From Kallotenue papyrolyticum (GTDB lineage Bacteria; Chloroflexota; Chloroflexia; Chloroflexales; Kallotenuaceae): DNA of 64,000 bases. The translations under genes and the position numbers were made by a program. Positions 44,446-53,341 of the stretch are shown piece by piece. The notes under the pieces are model-generated. The model saw nothing but the letters and a program-made list of their open reading frames with translations. It did not search any database and had not been told where the DNA came from. The stretch is taken from contig NZ_JAGA01000003.1 in the NCBI RefSeq assembly GCF_000526415.1, positions 558,001 through 622,000 of the forward strand, given 5' to 3'. Positions within the stretch are counted from its first letter, which is position 1; each line of letters starts with the position of its first letter.

Positions 44446-44475
44446 TTGACACGTGTCCAATGCGCGACCTATAAT
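44446..44475 (+). promoter_or_regulatory. Consensus sigma-A promoter of the second acetyl-CoA synthetase gene
   Basis: TTGACA (44446-44451), 18-base spacer, TATAAT (44470-44475): both hexamers are perfect. It gives a 40-base leader and allows expression independent of the upstream symporter operon. Confidence 0.75.
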
Positions 44476-44520
44476 CGAACGCAGCACGGCACACCCGACT
44501 GCGCGTAAGGGAGGTGAATG

Positions 44521-46488
44521 ATGTCGATCGGTGAACGCGCTCCCGCAACAGTGTCCCAGCTCTCGGCTCAAGAAGGCGATCAGCAAAAGTTCTACTACCC
44601 ACCGCAGGAGCTGGTCGAGCGGTCCAACATCATGGCCTACGTCCGCGAAAAGGGCTTCAAAACTGTCGATGAGCTCTACCTGTGGACGATCCAGCAGCCA
44701 GAGCAGTTCTGGAGCGAGATGGCCAGCCGCTTCATCGAATGGTTCGAGCCCTGGCAACAGGTGCTGGATGAGTCGCAGGCGCCCTTCTACAAATGGTTCG
44801 TTGGTGGCAAGCTCAACGCCGCGCACAATGCCGTCGAGCGCCATGCCAACGGACCCAACCGCGACAAGCTCGCCTACATCTGGGAGTCGGAACAGGGCGA
44901 GACGCGCCGCATCACCTATGGCGAGCTGGCGGCCGAGGTCAACCGCTTCGCCAACGTGCTGCGCTCGCAGGGCGTCAAAAAGGGCGACCGCGTGACAATC
45001 TACCTGTCGCGCGTGCCCGAACTGCCGATCGCCATGCTGGCCTGCGCCAAGATCGGCGCGATGCACTCGGTGGTCTATGGCGGCTTCTCGACCGAGGCGC
45101 TCTACAACCGCATCATGGACGCCCAGTCGCGCGTGCTGATCACCGGCGACGGCGGCTACATGAACGGCAAGATCGTCGAACTCAAGCGCATCACCGATGA
45201 AGCCGTCGATCGCGCCCACGATGTCGTCGAAACGGTGATCGTGCTGCGGCGCACCGGCCATGACGTGCCGATGAAGGAGGGCCGCGACAAGTGGTGGCAC
45301 GAGCTGGCGGCACAGCCGGGCATGGACGCGCCCTGCCCCACCGAGGTGATGGACGCCGAGGATCCGCTCTATATGCTCTACACCTCGGGCACCACCGGCG
45401 CGCCCAAGGGTCTGGTGCACACCACCGGCGGCTACCTGACCCAAGTCGCCACCACGCTCAGCTTCGTCTTCGACATCAAGCCCGACGACATCTACTGGTG
45501 CGCCGCCGATCCCGGCTGGGTCACCGGCCACTCCTACATCGTGTACGGCCCGCTGATGCTCGGCGCCACTGGCGTGATGTACGAAGGCGCGCCCAGCTAC
45601 CCCAATCCGGGCCGCTGGTGGGAGATCGTGCAGAAGTACGGCGTGACGATCCTCTACACCGCGCCCACGGCCATCCGCGGCCTGATGCGCTTCGGCGAGG
45701 AGTGGCCCAACAAGTACGATCTCAGCTCGTTGCGCCTGCTCGGCTCGGTCGGCGAGCCGATCAACCCCGAAGCCTGGCGCTGGTACTACCGCGTGATCGG
45801 CAAGAACCGCTGTCCGATCATGGACACCTGGTGGCAGACCGAGACCGGCGCGTTTATGATCACGCCCAATCCGACGACGCCGCTCAAGCCCGGCTCGGCG
45901 ACCAAGCCCTTCCTGGGCATCGAAGCCGATGTGCTGACCGAGGAAGGGAAGCCCGCCGGCGCCGAAGATGATGGCCTGCTGGTGATCAAGCGGCCCTGGC
46001 CGTCGATGCTGCGCACGATCTACGGCGATCCGCAGCGCTACATCGACCAGTACTGGTCGCGCATCCCGGGCTTCTACACCGCCGGCGACGCGGCGCGCAA
46101 GGACGAGGACGGCTACTTCTGGGTGATCGGGCGCATCGACGACGTCCTCAAAGTCTCCGGCTACCGCCTGGGCACGGCCGAGCTGGAGTCGGCGCTGGTC
46201 AGCCATCCGGCGGTGGCCGAAGCGGCGGTGATCGGCCTGCCGCACGAGGTCAAGGGCAACGCGATCCATGCCTACGTCCTGCTGCGCCAGGGCTATGAAG
46301 GCAGCGATCAGTTGGCCGAGGAGCTGCGCCAGCACGTCGCCAAGGAGATGGGGCCGATTGCCCGTCCCGAAGCGATCAATTTCGTCACGTCGCTGCCCAA
46401 GACACGTTCGGGCAAGATCATGCGCCGCGTGCTCAAAGCGCGCGCGCTGGGCCTGCCCGAAGGCGACCTGAGCACGCTGGAAGGGTAG
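44521..46488 (+). CDS. acsA: Acetyl-CoA synthetase (AMP-forming), copy 2
   Basis: A 655-residue enzyme, the more canonical of the two tandem copies. Motifs: YTSGTTGAPKGLVHTTGGYL, YEGAPSYPNPGRWWEIV, EPINPEAWRWYYRVIG, MDTWWQTETGAFMITP (acetate-pocket Trp), AGDAARKDEDGYFWVIGRID and KTRSGKIMRRVLKARAL with the regulatory lysine. It converts acetate, ATP and CoA to acetyl-CoA. Two ATGs occur in a row (44518 and 44521); the second is better spaced from the very strong AGGGAGGTGA. It has its own consensus promoter. Confidence 0.92.
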   Translation: MSIGERAPATVSQLSAQEGDQQKFYYPPQELVERSNIMAYVREKGFKTVDELYLWTIQQPEQFWSEMASRFIEWFEPWQQVLDESQAPFYKWFVGGKLNAAHNAVERHANGPNRDKLAYIWESEQGETRRITYGELAAEVNRFANVLRSQGVKKGDRVTIYLSRVPELPIAMLACAKIGAMHSVVYGGFSTEALYNRIMDAQSRVLITGDGGYMNGKIVELKRITDEAVDRAHDVVETVIVLRRTGHDVPMKEGRDKWWHELAAQPGMDAPCPTEVMDAEDPLYMLYTSGTTGAPKGLVHTTGGYLTQVATTLSFVFDIKPDDIYWCAADPGWVTGHSYIVYGPLMLGATGVMYEGAPSYPNPGRWWEIVQKYGVTILYTAPTAIRGLMRFGEEWPNKYDLSSLRLLGSVGEPINPEAWRWYYRVIGKNRCPIMDTWWQTETGAFMITPNPTTPLKPGSATKPFLGIEADVLTEEGKPAGAEDDGLLVIKRPWPSMLRTIYGDPQRYIDQYWSRIPGFYTAGDAARKDEDGYFWVIGRIDDVLKVSGYRLGTAELESALVSHPAVAEAAVIGLPHEVKGNAIHAYVLLRQGYEGSDQLAEELRQHVAKEMGPIARPEAINFVTSLPKTRSGKIMRRVLKARALGLPEGDLSTLEG

Positions 46489-46493
46489 CATGA

Positions 46494-46555
46494 CCCTCAC
46501 CCCGGCGCTTCGCACCGCCCCTCTCTCGATGTGGGAGAGGGGCTGGGGGTGAGGG
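46494..46555. repeat. Palindromic intergenic repeat covering the wecB ribosome site
   Basis: CCCTCACCCC (46494-46503) pairs with GGGGTGAGGG (46546-46555), and CCCCTCTC (46518-46525) pairs with GAGAGGGG (46535-46542). The right arm ends two bases before the epimerase start codon and includes its only purine-rich ribosome-site candidate. Repeats of this look are scattered through many GC-rich genomes. Confidence 0.65.
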
Positions 46556-46557
46556 CC

Positions 46558-47643
46558 ATGCTTCACGTGCTCCACGTTGTCGGCGCGCGGCCCAACTTCC
46601 CCAAGGTCGCGCCGATCATGCGCGCCATGGCGCGCCGGCCCGCGGCCTTTCGCCAGACGTTGGTGCACACCGGCCAGCACTATGATCAGCGCTTGTCGGA
46701 TGTGTTCTTTCAGGATCTGGCGTTGCCGCAGCCGGACATCTACCTCGGCGTTGGATCAGGAACGCATGCGCAGCAGACTGCACGGATCATGCTGGCCTTC
46801 GAAGAGGTGCTGCTGCATGCGCGGCCCGACCTGGTGATCGTCGTCGGCGATGTCAATTCGACGCTGGCCTGCGCGCTGGTGTGCGCCAAGCTGGGCGTGC
46901 GCCTGGCGCATGTCGAAGCGGGATTGCGCTCCTTTGATCGCACCATGCCGGAGGAGATCAACCGCGTCGTCACTGACCAGCTCGCCGATCTGCTCTTCAC
47001 GCCCTCGCCCGATGCCGATGCGAACCTGCTGCGCGAGGGCATTGCGCCCGAACGCATTCACCGCGTCGGCAACGTGATGATCGACAGCCTCCTGCAGGCG
47101 CTACCGCTGGCCGCGCAGCGCCCGATCCTAGCGCAGCTGGCCCTGCAACCGCGCACCTATGGCCTGGTCACGCTGCACCGCCCTGCCAACGTCGATGATC
47201 CAGCCGTCCTGCAGCCGCTGCTGACAGCGCTGGAGCAGATCGGCCGCGACCTACCGTTGATCTTTCCGGTCCATCCGCGCACGCGGCAGCGGCTGGCCGA
47301 CCTCCCGCCGCTGCCGGCCGGCCTGCGCCTGATCGAGCCGCTGGGCTACCTGGACTTCCTACAGCTCACGCGCCAGGCGCGCCTGGTGCTAACCGACTCC
47401 GGCGGCCTGCAAGAGGAGAGCAGCGTGCTGGGCGTGCCCTGTCTGACGCTGCGCTCCACCACCGAACGGCCCATCACCGTGACGCACGGCACCAACCGTG
47501 TGGTCGGCACGCAACCGGACGCCATTCTCGCCGCCGCCGCCGAAGTATTGAGCCGACCACTGCCCGCGCCGGCACGCATCCCCGGCTGGGATGGGCATGC
47601 GGCAGAGCGGGTGGTGGAGGCGCTCCTGCGCATTAGCGCATAA
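46558..47643 (+). CDS. wecB: UDP-N-acetylglucosamine 2-epimerase (non-hydrolysing)
   Basis: A 361-residue enzyme interconverting UDP-GlcNAc and UDP-ManNAc. Visible: VVGARPNFPKVAPIMRAM, HTGQHYDQRLSDVFF, VVGDVNSTLACALVCAKLG, HVEAGLRSFDRTMPEEINRV, LVTLHRPANVDD and LTDSGGLQEESSVLGVP. All are standard for the WecB/MnaA family. ManNAc-type sugars are precursors of teichuronic-acid-like polymers and of sialic acids, which fits the NeuB-like gene further downstream. The ATG at 46558 gives the canonical N-terminus; its ribosome site is embedded in a palindrome. Confidence 0.93.
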   Translation: MLHVLHVVGARPNFPKVAPIMRAMARRPAAFRQTLVHTGQHYDQRLSDVFFQDLALPQPDIYLGVGSGTHAQQTARIMLAFEEVLLHARPDLVIVVGDVNSTLACALVCAKLGVRLAHVEAGLRSFDRTMPEEINRVVTDQLADLLFTPSPDADANLLREGIAPERIHRVGNVMIDSLLQALPLAAQRPILAQLALQPRTYGLVTLHRPANVDDPAVLQPLLTALEQIGRDLPLIFPVHPRTRQRLADLPPLPAGLRLIEPLGYLDFLQLTRQARLVLTDSGGLQEESSVLGVPCLTLRSTTERPITVTHGTNRVVGTQPDAILAAAAEVLSRPLPAPARIPGWDGHAAERVVEALLRISA

Positions 47644-47692
47644 CGATCGCTCTGCAGCTTCAGATCCCAACACCTATCTGGTATAGAAAATA

Positions 47693-47701
47693 TGGTACAC
47701 T
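47693..47701 (+). promoter_or_regulatory. Extended -10 promoter of the GT-C-like membrane protein gene
   Basis: TGG followed by TACACT, ending 20 bases before the ATG at 47721. A second TGGTATAGA lies at 47679-47687. No consensus -35 for either. Confidence 0.4.
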
Positions 47702-47720
47702 TCGGCGCTGCGGCCACCGC

Positions 47721-49733
47721 ATGCACACCAGAACCATGGCACGACGGATCATATCCCAGCCTCTGCTACGCCTGCGCACACTGTCTCGCGACCAGCTTTC
47801 CATTCCCCGGCGGCTGTGGGAGCTGGTCAAGCTCGATGTTGCTGCAGGCATGGTGCTGCTCGTGGGATTAATCCAGGGGGTGATCTTCCTGACGATCGTA
47901 CCGCCCTGGCAGCATTATGACGAGCCGACGCATTTCGAATATGCCTGGCTGATTGCCAATTGGGGCCGCTTGCCACAACCCGGCGATGTGGACTATACCA
48001 TGCGGCGCGAAGTCGCCGCGTCGATGCTGGCGCACGATTTCTACAGAAACCTCGCCAAGCCTAATCTGCTGACCGACAGCGGCGAAATCTGGATCGGTGT
48101 TACGGAACTGGTGCATCCGCCGGCTTACTACATCTGGGCCAGTCTGCCGGTGTACCTCGCGCGCTACCTGCCGATCGAACTGCAACTGTATGCCGCCCGG
48201 TGCGCATCACTGGTCCTGCTGTTGTTGACGATCGCCATGGCCCTGGCATCCATGCGCGAGCTGACACCGCCAGGCCATCCGCTGCGCTGGCTGGTGCCGC
48301 TCGCGATGGCGCTGCTCCCGCCCTTTGTCGATCTGATGACGGCAGTCAACAATGATGTAGGCGCGATCTTTGTGACTACGCTGTTCTTCTGGCAGGCGCT
48401 CCGACTGATTCGCCATGGCCTGACGCTGTGGCGCGTGCTTGGTCTTGCGCTGATTGCGGCGCTGGCCCTGCTCACTAAAAACACTGCCGCGGTCGTCGTG
48501 CTCCTGACGCCGCTGGCGATCGTGTTGGCATTCTGGCAGCAGCGCGGCTGGCCCTGGCGCTGGCTGCTCCTGGCAGGCGCGATCGCGCTGCCGGTAGCCG
48601 GGCTGGCCCTGCTGGGCTGGGGCGATGCCGCGCGCTGGTATCGCTGGCATGCAGCGACCTCACAAACCAGCTCAACCCGCGTTGCGACTTCAGACGCGCC
48701 GCTGGGCCGCGCGGCGCTGCGTCTCACTACCGGCGATCAGCCGCGAGCCCTGTTGACACCTGTCTGGTCAACGGGGGCAGCCCGGCTGCGTGGCCAGCCG
48801 GTGACGGTTGGCGCCTGGGTTTGGGCCAGCCAACCGATCACCATCACGCAACCGACGCTAGCGTTGAGCACGCGCGATGTGGGCAACTTCCCGGCAACGA
48901 CACTCCCTCTGGCGTTGACGACTACCCCTCTCTTCGTGAGTCAGGTAATCACCGTCCCGCATGATGCGGTGACGATTGCGTTTTACGTCGAGGTGCCGCC
49001 CCTCCAGCCGGCGTCGGCTATCGATGTATATCTGGATGGCGCGATCGTGCTGGCCGGCGCCTACACCGCCGAGTCGCCTCCCCAGTTCGCCGGGCCTGAC
49101 GGCGATCATGGAAGCTGGCAGGGCCGCTCGTTCACCAATCTGATTCGCAACGGCTCGGCTGAAACTGCCTGGCCGCGCCTCCGGCCCTGGGTCGAGCATC
49201 TGCTGGCGACCTATGGGCGGCGCTCACCAGCGCAGATATTAGTATCGCTCTTTGATATCGATCGTGTTGGACCTTTCATGTTTACAGCCGTCGCCGGCAG
49301 ACTCTTTTTTTCAGCCTTTGGCACCTTTGGCTGGTCGAACGTCAACCTCTCAGCCGGCTGGCAATGGGTGTTTCTCGCTCTAGCAGCCGGTGCCCTGGCA
49401 GGCATAGGCCGCTGGCTTTTGCTTCGCCAGCAACAGAAAGTAGCACTTCCCGGCCTTTACCCAGCGCTGGCTCTCCTGTTGCTAAGTGGCTGCTTGGTAT
49501 GGGGGAACGCGTTCCTTCGTACCCTACCGCTACTCGATGGCCATGTTTTCCTTCCGGTCGCTCGCTATGGCTTCCCGGCGATCCTGCCGGCGCTGCTTGG
49601 CCTGACCGGCGGTTGGTGGATGCTCGTGCCGCAGCGATGGCGGTGGCTCGGAACCGCTGTACCGATCGCTGCACTTTTAATCATCAACCTTGCTTCCATC
49701 TGGACCGTATGGTCGTTCTGGCAGCTCCGTTAG
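47721..49733 (+). CDS. Polytopic membrane protein, GT-C (PMT/ArnT-like) glycosyltransferase candidate
   Basis: A 670-residue protein. The first external loop has HYDEPTHFEYAWLIANWG (about residues 74-91), the acidic Asp-Glu loop motif of GT-C enzymes that use lipid-linked sugars. Around ten helices follow. Between about residues 315 and 500 lies a soluble beta-rich insert (TSSTRVATSDAPLGRAALRL, LLTPVWSTGAARLRGQPVTV, IDVYLDGAIVLAGAY) that resembles a carbohydrate-binding module. Function is inferred: glycosyl transfer at the outer membrane face within a surface-polysaccharide locus. Start ATG 47721, with MARR five codons later as an alternative; neither has a clear ribosome site. Confidence 0.65.
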   Translation: MHTRTMARRIISQPLLRLRTLSRDQLSIPRRLWELVKLDVAAGMVLLVGLIQGVIFLTIVPPWQHYDEPTHFEYAWLIANWGRLPQPGDVDYTMRREVAASMLAHDFYRNLAKPNLLTDSGEIWIGVTELVHPPAYYIWASLPVYLARYLPIELQLYAARCASLVLLLLTIAMALASMRELTPPGHPLRWLVPLAMALLPPFVDLMTAVNNDVGAIFVTTLFFWQALRLIRHGLTLWRVLGLALIAALALLTKNTAAVVVLLTPLAIVLAFWQQRGWPWRWLLLAGAIALPVAGLALLGWGDAARWYRWHAATSQTSSTRVATSDAPLGRAALRLTTGDQPRALLTPVWSTGAARLRGQPVTVGAWVWASQPITITQPTLALSTRDVGNFPATTLPLALTTTPLFVSQVITVPHDAVTIAFYVEVPPLQPASAIDVYLDGAIVLAGAYTAESPPQFAGPDGDHGSWQGRSFTNLIRNGSAETAWPRLRPWVEHLLATYGRRSPAQILVSLFDIDRVGPFMFTAVAGRLFFSAFGTFGWSNVNLSAGWQWVFLALAAGALAGIGRWLLLRQQQKVALPGLYPALALLLLSGCLVWGNAFLRTLPLLDGHVFLPVARYGFPAILPALLGLTGGWWMLVPQRWRWLGTAVPIAALLIINLASIWTVWSFWQLR

Positions 49734-49750
49734 CAACAGGAGAGCATCAT

Positions 49751-51160
49751 ATGCGCCGGCAACACCTCCGCCTCCTCACTACCACTATCCTGCCCGTGAT
49801 CATTATCCTGCTCGCAACTGCTACGCCAGCGCGTATGCAGTCTTTTCCTTCAACCGGCTCAGCAACAACAATACATTTGCCGCTGATCATGCACAGATGG
49901 CCACCACCACCGTCAATTTTCGGCGCCGAGATCAATCCCGGACGCGTGAGCAACAGCGTGGGGTGGGCTCGTGAGGCTCAGCTTTACTGGATCCGCTATA
50001 ACGGTATTCTCTGGTCTGAAGTCGAACCAACTCCTGGAGAATATCGCTGGTCTGGCCTGGCGAGCGTTGAATCTGAACTGCGTGCACTACATGCCCAGGG
50101 ACTAACGCCAATGGTCGTCGTACGTGGCACACCCGGCTGGGCTCAGCAGCTTCCTCAGTCGCTATGTGGCCCGATCCGGGCTGATGCCTGGGATGATTTT
50201 GCGCGTTTTATGTACGCCTTGGTAGCACGCTACAGCGGCCCACCATATAACGTCACTCGTTGGGAAATCTGGAACGAACCCGACGCGCCTGCCGGGCAGG
50301 GCGATCCACCCTATGGCTGCTGGGGCGACCCCCATGACGCCTACTATGGCGGACGCACCTTCGGAGCCATGCTGCGGCAAGTCTATCCAGCTATCAAATC
50401 GGCTAATCCAACCGCGCAAGTAGTCCTGGGAGGGTTACTCCTTGATTGTGATCCACAGCGGCCTCCTCCAGGCAATGATTGCCGTTCGGCTCATTTTCTT
50501 GAAGGGGTTCTGCTCAGCGGTGCTGGTCAGTCCTTCGATCTGTTGGCCTTCCACGGTTATCCTTTCTGGGATGATCAGTACCGCGACTGGGATCGCTATC
50601 ACCGCGCCTGGCACCATCGAGGTGGTGTTGTACTTGGGAAAGCCGATTTTCTGCGCAGCGTCCTCCAACGTTACGGCGTCAGCAAACCTATGATTATGAA
50701 CGAGGGCGGCCTGCTATGCTGGAATGCTCATCCTGCCTGTCAAGCAACCTTCTATGACGCCCAGGCGAACTACCTTGTCCGCCTGTATACACGTACCTGG
50801 GCCGGTGAACTGGTTGGTGCGATCTGGTACACCCTAGATGGTCCAGGGTGGAATCTCAGTGGACTATTGGACGCTAACCAGCAACCCAAACCGGCATATC
50901 AGGCGCTTCAGTTTATGGCCGGACTCCTGCAAGATAGCGAGTATGTCGGAGCACTCGAAACATCGCCCTCCGTCGAAGGATACCAATTCCGCAGAGGAAC
51001 ATCGACGTATTGGATCTACTGGACGAACGATAACAGCACCGTCACTCGCTCGCTGCCACCCAACGCACGCGCAGTATATAACAAGTTCGGACGAGCAAGC
51101 GCGCCTGGCAGCAGTATCACGGTTGGGTTCGAGCCGGTGTTTATCGAGATCGGTCCCTAA
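49751..51160 (+). CDS. Secreted clan-A glycoside-hydrolase-like protein
   Basis: A 469-residue protein with an N-terminal signal-like helix (about 8-28, ending near ATATPARMQS). The barrel begins near residue 57 (FGAEINPGRVSN). The putative acid/base is Glu176 in WEIWNEPDAP and the putative nucleophile is Glu318 in MIMNEGGLL, the two-Glu arrangement of clan GH-A. A short beta-rich C-terminal part ends the protein. It resembles, in outline, the hydrolase domain of the fusion gene at 26974. It may trim or remodel an exported glycan; substrate unknown. The ATG at 49751 follows AGGAGAG. Confidence 0.75.
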   Translation: MRRQHLRLLTTTILPVIIILLATATPARMQSFPSTGSATTIHLPLIMHRWPPPPSIFGAEINPGRVSNSVGWAREAQLYWIRYNGILWSEVEPTPGEYRWSGLASVESELRALHAQGLTPMVVVRGTPGWAQQLPQSLCGPIRADAWDDFARFMYALVARYSGPPYNVTRWEIWNEPDAPAGQGDPPYGCWGDPHDAYYGGRTFGAMLRQVYPAIKSANPTAQVVLGGLLLDCDPQRPPPGNDCRSAHFLEGVLLSGAGQSFDLLAFHGYPFWDDQYRDWDRYHRAWHHRGGVVLGKADFLRSVLQRYGVSKPMIMNEGGLLCWNAHPACQATFYDAQANYLVRLYTRTWAGELVGAIWYTLDGPGWNLSGLLDANQQPKPAYQALQFMAGLLQDSEYVGALETSPSVEGYQFRRGTSTYWIYWTNDNSTVTRSLPPNARAVYNKFGRASAPGSSITVGFEPVFIEIGP

Positions 51161-51340
51161 TCGCTGATTGCTGGGCAGTGTAACTGCGTAGCCTTATCGG
51201 AGTCACATCGTCCAGGAGGAGAAGAACAACTCGCAATGCTGACTAACGATGGATCTACCACATGCTCTGCAGCAGTAGGTACCTCAACAGACATCTAGCG
51301 CCGGAAAGGACGAATCTTCCGGAGAAGGCCGCCTGAGGGC

Positions 51341-51369
51341 TTGACAGTGGCCGAGGCGCTCTTTATACT
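51341..51369 (+). promoter_or_regulatory. Sigma-A promoter of the polysaccharide operon
   Basis: TTGACA (51341-51346), 17-base spacer, TATACT (51364-51369), 90 bases before the TPR gene. An inverted repeat CCGGAA/TTCCGG (51301-51306 with 51317-51322) lies just upstream and could be an operator. The rest of the 298-bp gap shows nothing clear. Confidence 0.7.
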
Positions 51370-51458
51370 CCTTTGGTGCCTGACGAGAGACTATCTGTGG
51401 GACTCGCCGCACGCCCAGGGATGGTCGCGATGGCCACGCTGTCAGAAGTGCAGGAGCC

Positions 51459-53312
51459 ATGACCGAACTAGCCACGTCGCGCAGAACGGGCTTCCACACA
51501 GTCTTTCATTTGTTGCAGGCCCGCCGCGCTTCGATTAGCCGGATACTCATCCTCGTACTGGTCATAGCCCTGCTCGGAGGGCTGGCGCTGAGCGCGCCGT
51601 GGCTCCTATGGACCTATAACATCCATCAAGCCGGCAAGGCCCTTGCCATCGGGCTACGCTGGCCCACACCTCGGGTTGCAGATAGTCTGCCCCAAGCGCG
51701 CGACGTAGATGCGCTCCAGGCTGCGCTGGGACATCTGGCAGCAGCGCGACGCTGGCAACCCGAGCGCGCCTATAGCTATCGCCTGGCCGGCCAGATCTAT
51801 GCCGCACAGCATGACTGGCTGCGCGCGTCCCAGGAGTATGCGCAGGCACTTGCCCGAGAACCGAAGAACCCGCTCCTGGCCTGGGAGAGCGCACTCGTTT
51901 ACGAGCAACTCGAACAAACGGTTGCTGCCGCGTCGCGAGAGAATATCCTGCCCGATCTGGCGTCTGCACTGCCAGAAGCGCAAGCCACGCCCATCTCACC
52001 TGCTGATTGCTATGGTCAGCAGCCCGGGCGCTGCTTTGTCGGTCTGGAGCGTTGGTCGAAACCCTATGCTGCTTCACCAGATGGACCGGTCGTGACCTAT
52101 GCTACACTGGTGATGCATGCACCTGGGGGCATCCGCCTCACGCGCCCTATCTACGCAAGCCATCCGGTGCTGTCCTTTGTGATCGGCCTTGACCCCAACG
52201 TCCTCGATGGCCAGAGCGATGGTGCAACCTATAGCCTGTGGGTAGAAACCGACACAGGATCGACGCAGGTGTACCGACGCACGCTTGACCAGGCCAGCGC
52301 CCGCCAGGGATGGATCCCAGAAATGGTGGACCTAACCTCCTGGGCCGGCCAGACCGTTACACTGGTTCTGCGTCTCGACGGCGGCCCCTCCGGCAATATT
52401 CAAGATGACTGGTACGGGTGGGGGAATGTGCTTCTGACGACGAGGGAGGCAGCAGAGTACGCCCTAGCGATACCGGCAGTGAGGCTGTTGCAGGCATGGT
52501 CGACGGCTACAACCAATGCGGCCGACTTCGAGGCGCGTGGCGATATTGCACGGGAAACCCAACGCTATTGGGATGCGGTGCGATGGTATCAACGCGCGAC
52601 GCTGAGCGATCCCGAGTATGGCTCGGCCTGGTACAAGCTTGGGCTGTGCTATGAGCAGCTAGAGGAATGGGAGGCAGCAGATGGGGCCTATGCGCGCGCA
52701 ACCAAGCTGTTACCTGATAATCGCGATGCCTGGTATGGTCTGGGGCGCACGCGCGAAAAACGCAATGATTGGAACGGCGCACTCAAGGCCTTCCGTCGCG
52801 GGCTCGAAGCCAACACAGGCAGCGTTGGGCTGAGCAACCTCTACTATCATATCGGCTACATCCAACACCATCGGCTTGAGCCACCCGATCCCCAGGCAGC
52901 CTGGAAGGCTTATGAACAGGCCCTTGCAGCCAACGATTACGCAGCCGAGCACTGGCACAAAGCCCAGAGCCATTATCAGAGAGGAACGCTGCTTGCGGCA
53001 CGCGAGCGATGGGATGAAGCACTACGCGAGTATCAGGCTGCACTGGCGCTCGATCCTTCGCCATACGGCATCCTTGTCTCGATGGCAGACGTGTTGTGGA
53101 AGAGCGATCGAGTCGACGATGCCAAGGGGATGCTCCTTAAGGCAATCCAGCTTGCCCCAGATATCAAAGAGGCTTATAAACACCTTGGTGCCATCTATCG
53201 GCAACAGCAGCAGGATCAATTAGCGATCCAGATGTACGAGAAAGCCCTAGAGATTGACCCAAATGACACAGAAATATCAAATATCCTTCAAGATCTCAGA
53301 GGAGACCAATGA
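51459..53312 (+). CDS. Membrane-anchored tetratricopeptide-repeat protein
   Basis: A 617-residue protein. One transmembrane helix (about 28-50) follows a short cytoplasmic start. TPR-like repeats occur at about 75-145 (AARRWQPERAYSYRLAGQIY, LRASQEYAQALAREPKNPLL) and at about 350-610, ending with a run of clear repeats (AYKHLGAIYRQQQQDQLAIQ, MYEKALEIDPND). Between them a beta-rich region (about 195-330) looks like a carbohydrate-binding-type fold. TPR proteins of this type often scaffold polymer synthesis or export complexes; the exact partner is unknown. ATG 51459 follows AGGAG at short spacing. First gene after the operon promoter. Confidence 0.78.
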   Translation: MTELATSRRTGFHTVFHLLQARRASISRILILVLVIALLGGLALSAPWLLWTYNIHQAGKALAIGLRWPTPRVADSLPQARDVDALQAALGHLAAARRWQPERAYSYRLAGQIYAAQHDWLRASQEYAQALAREPKNPLLAWESALVYEQLEQTVAAASRENILPDLASALPEAQATPISPADCYGQQPGRCFVGLERWSKPYAASPDGPVVTYATLVMHAPGGIRLTRPIYASHPVLSFVIGLDPNVLDGQSDGATYSLWVETDTGSTQVYRRTLDQASARQGWIPEMVDLTSWAGQTVTLVLRLDGGPSGNIQDDWYGWGNVLLTTREAAEYALAIPAVRLLQAWSTATTNAADFEARGDIARETQRYWDAVRWYQRATLSDPEYGSAWYKLGLCYEQLEEWEAADGAYARATKLLPDNRDAWYGLGRTREKRNDWNGALKAFRRGLEANTGSVGLSNLYYHIGYIQHHRLEPPDPQAAWKAYEQALAANDYAAEHWHKAQSHYQRGTLLAARERWDEALREYQAALALDPSPYGILVSMADVLWKSDRVDDAKGMLLKAIQLAPDIKEAYKHLGAIYRQQQQDQLAIQMYEKALEIDPNDTEISNILQDLRGDQ

Positions 53313-53341
53313 TACTCTAGCAAAAGACAACAGGGGATAAC

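Noticed and set aside
44347-46680. A 777-residue minus-strand frame opposite the second acetyl-CoA synthetase
   Set aside because: It is an antisense shadow of a well-recognised gene, with biased His/Arg/Gly-rich composition and no family resemblance.
51238-51300. A 20-codon frame upstream of the TPR gene with an AGGAGG 13 bases before it
   Set aside because: The spacing is poor, it lies upstream of the operon promoter, and nothing in the peptide suggests function.
51301-51322. CCGGAA/TTCCGG inverted repeat as a terminator of the preceding hydrolase gene
   Set aside because: Short stem, no T-tract; a possible operator is mentioned instead.
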